From positions 32,085-96,084 of the forward strand of contig NZ_CALPDG010000011.1 of NCBI RefSeq assembly GCF_943193195.1: a stretch of DNA of 64,000 nt. The letters run 5' to 3'. Shown in pieces: positions 59,636 through 64,000 of this stretch. Positions within the stretch are counted from its first letter, which is position 1, and every line of letters starts with the position of its first letter. The notes under the pieces were generated by a model. The model searched no databases. It saw nothing but the letters and a program-made list of their open reading frames with translations, and was not told the origin of the DNA. A program made the position numbers and the translations under genes. Origin of the DNA: Mediterraneibacter agrestimuris (GTDB taxonomy: Bacteria > Bacillota > Clostridia > Lachnospirales > Lachnospiraceae).

Positions 59636-61672
59636 TTATTCTGTTGTATATCCCGTTGCCCAGTCATCCAAATCCGGATTATAATTTTCGTCGATATAAG
59701 CTCCATCGTAATTGTTATAAGGATCTTCATAATTTGCGCTAAAATTCGTATATTCTTCTGACTCAGGCTTTATTTCCTGTGTCTCCGGCTGCTTCGGCAC
59801 CGGCATTGTCTCGGATGATACATATCCGTCTATCATCGTAACATCCAGATACGGAAACGCCTGTGACATAATCCTCCGTGACAGATCCAGTACATACCAG
59901 CTTGATGCCTGATCTTGCACATTTGGTTCATCAATGACTACAAATATCAATACCTCAGGATTGTCCAGAGGGGCATACCCAATATAAGACAGAACATGAT
60001 TGCCGTTTCCTCTTGGCAGTTTCTCTGCTGTTCCCGTTTTAGCTCCAATATCATATCCTGGTACCGCTGCATTCATCCCTGTACCATAATCCATCGTTGC
60101 TTTCAGATATGGTTTTAACTGATCCGCTGTTTCTCTCGAAATGGTTTTCCGCAGTACCACCGGATCCTTGGTCTCAATAACTTTTCCATCACTGTCTTTA
60201 ATCTGTTTTACAATATGAGGTTCATAATAATAGCCGCCGTTGATCAAAGAGCAGAATGCTGATGCCATCTGAGTCATAGTCACATTAAATCCCTGTCCGA
60301 AAGAACAGGTTGCAAGCTCTGCTTCATACATGTTCTCCGTTGTATATAACAATGCCTCTGTTGCTGCTTCCCCCGGCAGATCAATCCCCGTATACTCTCC
60401 AAAACCAAAAATATGCTGGTATCGGACGAAATCCTCCACTCCGATGGCTTCTGCCATATCCATCAACCCCACGTTACAGGAATAGGCAATAGAATCCTGC
60501 ACAGACACATTTCCATGTCCGGAAGTCAGATGACAGGCAATATCATAATCCCCCACATGCTTATATCCGCCGCAAAAATAATTTTCATGCCCCGTTAGCT
60601 TTCCTGTCTCTAACCCGGCAGCCACGGTAAATGGCTTCATGGTAGACCCTGGCTCAAAAGCGTCACTGACACAGAAGTTCCTCCAAAGCGTATTCATCGC
60701 ATCCAGCTTCTCATCTTCCGACATCTTTTTCCATTCTTTCTCAGTATAAATAGAAGATAAATCTCTTGGTTTGTTTAGATTAAAATTAGGGTAAGAAGCC
60801 TCTGCCAGTATTTCACCGGAATTCGGATCCATAATAATCACCGCTGTATTCTTACTGCCCGGTTCGTCTGCCCTATACTCTCCTCTATGTTCCTCATTAA
60901 ATTCTAAAATATTCTGCTCCACGATGCTCTGCAGTGTTACATCAATGGTAGAAACTACAGTATTTCCATTCTTAGCGGCTTTTACGGTTCTCTCAAGAGA
61001 GGAATCATCGGAAAAATACCCATATTCTCTTCCGTCTGTCCCATTGAGCACATTATTATAGGCACTCTCAATTCCGATTGCACCTACATTTCCATCCACA
61101 GTGAAGCCAATTACATCACTGGCAAGTGTCCCATAAGGATACGTCCGTTTATAATCTTCTTCCAGCCATATTCCTTTCACATTTGGATACTTCTTTGTAT
61201 CAGCTTCTATCTCATCAAATTTCTTTTTTATATCATATGTTACATTCGTTTTGAGAATCTCGTACCGGCTGTCTGGATGTTCCGAAATTGCCTCCCTGAC
61301 ATCTGACTCTTTAATACCAAAGCAGTCTTTCAGTACTTCAATTGTAGGCTCTTTATATACTTCGTCAGAAAGCATCACATATATATCCAGAATCAAGTTG
61401 TATACACGCTCGCTTGTTGCCATCTTGGTTCCATTACGATCTGCAATATCCCCCCGTTTGAATGGAATCTTTCGGCTGTCATAAGCCTGCTGGTCCAATA
61501 CAATCTTCGTATATCTGCTCCCCTTAGACGCATTGATATACGTAATTCTTCCTACCAAAACAACAAAAGCCAGTATAATTGCCATAAATAGCATTACCAG
61601 CTTTTTTTGCATCCTTTTCGGAAATTTCTTAATTAAAAAATCAAACCTATTTCTCTTTACTCTTCTTGCCAT
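59636..61672 (-). CDS. Penicillin-binding protein, class B (PBP2/FtsI-like)
   Basis: About 678-residue septal transpeptidase. I start at the ATG at 61672 (MARRVKRNRFDFLIKKF), with AAGGA seven bases upstream; the longer frame overlaps the ftsL end. A membrane helix is at about residues 24-43. Motifs are canonical: STMK in EPGSTMKPFTVAAG, SCN in IAYSCNVGLMD, and AKTGTAEKLPRG. A hydrophilic, proline-, asparagine- and tyrosine-rich tail (last about 80 residues) ends DDWATGYTTE, without PASTA repeats. It follows ftsL, the classic ftsL-ftsI pairing, and is the likely partner of FtsW. Confidence 0.93.
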   Translation of the reverse strand: MARRVKRNRFDFLIKKFPKRMQKKLVMLFMAIILAFVVLVGRITYINASKGSRYTKIVLDQQAYDSRKIPFKRGDIADRNGTKMATSERVYNLILDIYVMLSDEVYKEPTIEVLKDCFGIKESDVREAISEHPDSRYEILKTNVTYDIKKKFDEIEADTKKYPNVKGIWLEEDYKRTYPYGTLASDVIGFTVDGNVGAIGIESAYNNVLNGTDGREYGYFSDDSSLERTVKAAKNGNTVVSTIDVTLQSIVEQNILEFNEEHRGEYRADEPGSKNTAVIIMDPNSGEILAEASYPNFNLNKPRDLSSIYTEKEWKKMSEDEKLDAMNTLWRNFCVSDAFEPGSTMKPFTVAAGLETGKLTGHENYFCGGYKHVGDYDIACHLTSGHGNVSVQDSIAYSCNVGLMDMAEAIGVEDFVRYQHIFGFGEYTGIDLPGEAATEALLYTTENMYEAELATCSFGQGFNVTMTQMASAFCSLINGGYYYEPHIVKQIKDSDGKVIETKDPVVLRKTISRETADQLKPYLKATMDYGTGMNAAVPGYDIGAKTGTAEKLPRGNGNHVLSYIGYAPLDNPEVLIFVVIDEPNVQDQASSWYVLDLSRRIMSQAFPYLDVTMIDGYVSSETMPVPKQPETQEIKPESEEYTNFSANYEDPYNNYDGAYIDENYNPDLDDWATGYTTE

Positions 61673-61682
61673 AATCTGTTCC

Positions 61683-62216
61683 TTAATTTGTTTCTCCTGA
61701 CTTTGCAAGGATTCCGTTTGACGGTATGTCATTGTACTGCGTCACGGATTCATTTGCCGGAGCATCATACTCTATGACTGTTCCCTGCGACTCGTATACC
61801 ATCCCCAGTTCTCCTACCGCTTTTGCACGGACTTCTTCCAGATTCACAGAGTCCTCCGCTGCATGCAGCGCCGTATCATTCGCCTCCGTCATGACACTCA
61901 ATTCTTTCTGCAGCGCCGTAATATTCTCTGAACGGCTGATCGTATCAGACTGCAGTCTCAGATAGCACACGCATACTAATACGGCAAACACGGCTGCCAC
62001 TGCCAAAAATCCCGCATATACCGGATTAATGCTCATCGCACGGTTACGGTTCTTCCGCACCTGGCGGCTCATCCTTACTTCAGTTTCCGGTTCTCTTTCC
62101 GGCTTTCTCTTTGGCAGAACCTGTTGTTTGGGTACAGCATTTCCATATACATACATCTGTCCATAACCCTTTTCTCTGTGTGCAGTTCTTCTGTTTCCTG
62201 TTCGTTTTACTGCCAT
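61683..62216 (-). CDS. ftsL: Cell-division protein FtsL-like
   Basis: 177-residue bitopic protein of the FtsL/DivIC type. A long basic cytoplasmic tail (residues 1-65, with RTGNRRTAHREKG and KRKPEREPE) precedes one membrane helix (about residues 66-87, AGFLAVAAVFAVLVCVCYL) and an extracytoplasmic coiled coil (ENITALQKELSVMTEAND). The later VNLEEVRAKAVGELGMVY block matches FtsL. It forms a complex with DivIC and FtsQ/DivIB and is placed where ftsL normally is, between rsmH and the septal penicillin-binding protein gene. The sequence is weakly conserved, so the name rests mainly on position and topology. Confidence 0.85.
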   Translation of the reverse strand: MAVKRTGNRRTAHREKGYGQMYVYGNAVPKQQVLPKRKPEREPETEVRMSRQVRKNRNRAMSINPVYAGFLAVAAVFAVLVCVCYLRLQSDTISRSENITALQKELSVMTEANDTALHAAEDSVNLEEVRAKAVGELGMVYESQGTVIEYDAPANESVTQYNDIPSNGILAKSGETN

Positions 62217-62311
62217 GATTCTGCCCCTTTCCGTCCATCAGGCTCTCCCCTTCCTGATGAATCTATTTTATATACTCCTTTTCACATAAAGTTCCCTATA
62301 CTTTAATGAAT

Positions 62312-63247
62312 CTATTCCCGTTCAAAAATACGGAGTTTTGCGCTCTTAGAGCGACTGTTATACTCCAATTCAGCCTCCCCGGGAAGAATTGGTTTTCTCG
62401 TAATTACTTTTCCTTTTGACATATTTCCACAGACACATACTGGAAAATGACTCGGGCAGGTACATGGGTTCTCGTTCTTACGGAACACACTCTTCACGAT
62501 TCTGTCCTCCAGTGAATGAAATGTGATGATACAAATACGTCCTCCCGGATTCAGCATCCCGATCATATCATCCAATGACTCACGAAGCACTTCCAGTTCC
62601 CGGTTAAGCTCAATCCTGACCGCCTGAAATGTTCTCTTTGACGGATGTCCTCCCGTCTTCTGAAACTTCATTGGGATAGCCCTTCGTATGATCTCATTCA
62701 ACTGTCCTGTTGTCTCGATTGGTTTTCTTTCACGTTCCATTACAATATGCTTTGCAATATTCTTCGCAAACTTATCTTCCCCGTAATCCCGAATGACACG
62801 GTATAGTTCTGCCTCACTATAACAATTCACAATGTCTTTTGCCGTTGTCTGCTGTCTTTGGTCCATTCGCATATCCAAAGGTGCATCTGCCCGATAGGAG
62901 AATCCCCGGTCTGCCGTATCCAGCTGATAAGATGAAACGCCCAGATCAAGTATGATCCCATCGACTTTCTCAACCCCTATTGTGTGGAGCTTCTGCTTCA
63001 TGTCACAATAATTACTCCTGATTATTGTGACCCTCTCCCCGAAGCATTCTAACCGGCTGCCTGCTGCTTCAATCGCAGCCGCATCCTGATCGATCCCTAT
63101 CAGTCTCCCCGTACTGCCTAACCGGCTGCACACTTGATAAGAATGCCCGCCACCTCCCAAAGTGGCATCTACATAAATCCCATCCGGCTTAATTGCCAGA
63201 CCATTTACAGTTTCTTCTAGTAATACTGATGTGTGTTCAAATGCCAT
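62312..63247 (-). CDS. rsmH: 16S rRNA (cytosine1402-N4)-methyltransferase
   Basis: SAM-dependent methyltransferase (MraW) that modifies C1402 of 16S rRNA. I use the ATG at 63247 ([14 protein letters not shown]), since GGAGG lies five bases upstream; the longer frame adds MEDD from the Shine-Dalgarno. The SAM-binding motif is [12 protein letters not shown], with [40 protein letters not shown] (in parts) and [17 protein letters not shown] as conserved blocks. 311 residues is standard. It is second in the dcw operon after mraZ. Confidence 0.96.
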   Translation of the reverse strand: MAFEHTSVLLEETVNGLAIKPDGIYVDATLGGGGHSYQVCSRLGSTGRLIGIDQDAAAIEAAGSRLECFGERVTIIRSNYCDMKQKLHTIGVEKVDGIILDLGVSSYQLDTADRGFSYRADAPLDMRMDQRQQTTAKDIVNCYSEAELYRVIRDYGEDKFAKNIAKHIVMERERKPIETTGQLNEIIRRAIPMKFQKTGGHPSKRTFQAVRIELNRELEVLRESLDDMIGMLNPGGRICIITFHSLEDRIVKSVFRKNENPCTCPSHFPVCVCGNMSKGKVITRKPILPGEAELEYNSRSKSAKLRIFERE

Positions 63248-63277
63248 GTCATCCTCCATTTGTATATGTCTGCTCTA

Positions 63278-63715
63278 TCAGATACGAATTCCGATTGCTT
63301 CCATACGCTCTGCAATCGCATCCAAATCTTCCTCACTGACCACACTTCTCTCTTCCCAAAGTGCCTTGTCCCAGATTTCTACACGGTCCTGAACTCCCAC
63401 AAGGACAACATCCTTTTCAAGATTCGCAGCTTTTCTCAGAGACGCAGGAACATTCACTCTCCCCTGTTTATCAAATGTTCCCTCTGATGCACTTCCGAAG
63501 AAATATCTTTTGAAGATTCTGGCATCTTTATTCATTCGTGGTAAAGTTTCGAGTTCGGAAACGAATTTGTTCCATTCTTCCTGGGAATAGACAAAAAGAC
63601 ACCCCTCCAGTCCGTTACATATCACGAAACTGTCTCCCAGATCGTCGCGTAACTTGGCTGGAATAATCAAACGGCCCTTTTCATCAATGCTGTGATTAAA
63701 CTCTCCCAGTAACAT
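63278..63715 (-). CDS. mraZ: Transcriptional regulator MraZ
   Basis: DNA-binding regulator of the dcw operon, 145 residues with two AbrB-like swapped-hairpin domains. Each carries the DxxxR motif: IDEKGRLIIPAKLRDDLG and FDKQGRVNVPASLRKAANL. MraZ forms ring-shaped oligomers that bind repeated pentamers in front of its own gene, and such boxes are present at 63754-63788. It is the first gene of the operon. A strong GAAGGAG lies before the ATG. Confidence 0.97.
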   Translation of the reverse strand: MLLGEFNHSIDEKGRLIIPAKLRDDLGDSFVICNGLEGCLFVYSQEEWNKFVSELETLPRMNKDARIFKRYFFGSASEGTFDKQGRVNVPASLRKAANLEKDVVLVGVQDRVEIWDKALWEERSVVSEEDLDAIAERMEAIGIRI

Positions 63716-63742
63716 TTAAAACTCCTTCAGTAAAGTGAGTCT

Positions 63743-63788
63743 CCACATCTCCCCCACTTTATTCCACTATTCACCACTCCCTACCACT
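63743..63788 (-). promoter_or_regulatory. MraZ-binding boxes upstream of mraZ
   Basis: On the minus strand AGTGG occurs at 63784-63788, 63774-63778, 63764-63768 and 63754-63758, exactly 10 bp apart. A weaker TGTGG lies at 63743-63747. This is the tandem pentamer array expected for MraZ rings, and it covers the transcription start and early leader. Confidence 0.85.
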
Positions 63789-63795
63789 TGTCTCC

Positions 63796-63824
63796 ATTAT
63801 ATGCCACACGTCTCCCCTTTGCAA
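63796..63824 (-). promoter_or_regulatory. Promoter of the mraZ/dcw operon
   Basis: Minus-strand TTGCAA (63819-63824) and TATAAT (63796-63801) with a 17-base spacer, 81 bases before mraZ and directly upstream of the MraZ boxes. Confidence 0.8.
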
Positions 63825-63899
63825 GCATTTTTTTGTTTTTCCGGAAATCAGAAATCTCTGGCAGTAATCTTTTCTTTGCAAACTGCATGTTTTTTCCAC

Positions 63900-63944
63900 C
63901 ACTCAAAACAGTCCACTGGACTGTTTTATCGCATGCTTGGCAAC
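63900..63944. repeat. Palindromic intergenic element, copy 3
   Basis: Same as copies 1 and 2, with one change in the loop (ACT for ACC). It lies upstream of the dcw promoter. Confidence 0.85.
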
Positions 63945-63950
63945 GTAAAG

Positions 63951-63981
63951 AGAGGGCGATTCCATCGGAATCGCCCTCTCA
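63951..63981. terminator. Hairpin near right edge
   Basis: GAGAGGGCGATTCC and GGAATCGCCCTCTC form a perfect 14-bp stem with a 3-base loop. It probably ends a gene beyond the right edge of the window; a U-tract is weak on both strands. Confidence 0.6.
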
Positions 63982-64000
63982 GACTGTAGACAAAGTCCCG

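Noticed and set aside
63735..63989. Plus-strand open frame at the right edge
   Set aside because: It runs through the mraZ operator, promoter and the palindromic repeat; the shared peptide with the frame at 51929 comes only from the repeat element.
1..64000. tRNA, rRNA, tmRNA, T-box leaders or CRISPR arrays
   Set aside because: No tRNA T-loop pattern in a cloverleaf context, no rRNA blocks, no T-box sequence GGUGGNACC and no regularly spaced direct repeats with unique spacers were seen.

Overview
The window looks like a chromosomal segment of a spore-forming, low-to-moderate GC Bacillota, most likely a gut Lachnospiraceae of the Dorea/Mediterraneibacter/Blautia type. The evidence is the dcw cluster joined to spoIIGA-sigE, sigG, strong Shine-Dalgarno sequences (AGGAGG type), sigma-A-like promoters, and Lachnospiraceae-typical families (DUF5716/DUF5717-like, DUF4474, DUF6773). 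The family-level assignment is inference from gene content, with no marker-gene search. Almost all genes are on the minus strand. No rRNA, tRNA, CRISPR array, prophage or intact insertion sequence was seen.

Layout in increasing coordinates. 1-2023: an ABC exporter pair whose permease runs off the left edge. 2274-4540: a beta-hydroxyacid dehydrogenase, a histidine phosphatase and, divergently, luxS. 4610-6925: a polar amino-acid ABC importer. 7059-12395: a three-gene operon of unknown function coding for a large Ig-like/solenoid protein, a degenerate Hsp70/actin-fold protein and a TPR protein. This is the best candidate here for an undescribed system. 12670-19610: an envelope-stress island, with a BceRSAB-type two-component/ABC module divergent from a PadR-DUF1700-DUF4097 operon. 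19709-21364: a Spx/ArsC-like protein, a cytidylate-kinase-like protein and a hexapeptide acyltransferase. 21365-22710: a small AT-rich accessory island with a type III toxin-antitoxin locus (ToxN/AbiQ-like toxin plus a structured antitoxin RNA) and a gene remnant. 22802-29220: topB, galM, ppk1 and a patatin. 29416-33055 (plus strand): an ABC-F protein, a DUF4474 protein and a metallophosphoesterase. 33145-38301: pth-mfd-foldase. 38467-45886: small regulators and membrane proteins, HelD, HAD and HD phosphohydrolases. 46004-51808: sigG, a sodium/solute symporter, an RNA-type metallo-beta-lactamase, sigE and spoIIGA. 52051-63715: the dcw cluster, transcribed mraZ-rsmH-ftsL-pbp-pbp-mraY-murD-ftsW-ftsQ-ftsZ, with no murG.

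The non-coding DNA is unusually structured. At least two families of dispersed palindromic elements sit between genes. One is a composite element of up to three hairpins, with stems that differ in sequence but keep pairing. The other is an element of about 45 bp with 10-bp arms, present three times; one copy lies inside a composite element. The mraZ promoter carries four MraZ-type boxes at exact 10-bp spacing. The spoIIGA promoter has a Spo0A-like box and an over-long spacer. A 17-bp stem hairpin covers the ribosome-binding region of the second dcw penicillin-binding protein.

Functionally, the right half couples cell-wall synthesis and septation with the mother-cell and forespore sigma factors. 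The middle region handles envelope stress, amino-acid uptake, quorum-type methyl-cycle metabolism and DNA/RNA maintenance. Start codons were moved from the longest possible ORF wherever a Shine-Dalgarno sequence or family N-terminus supported it.
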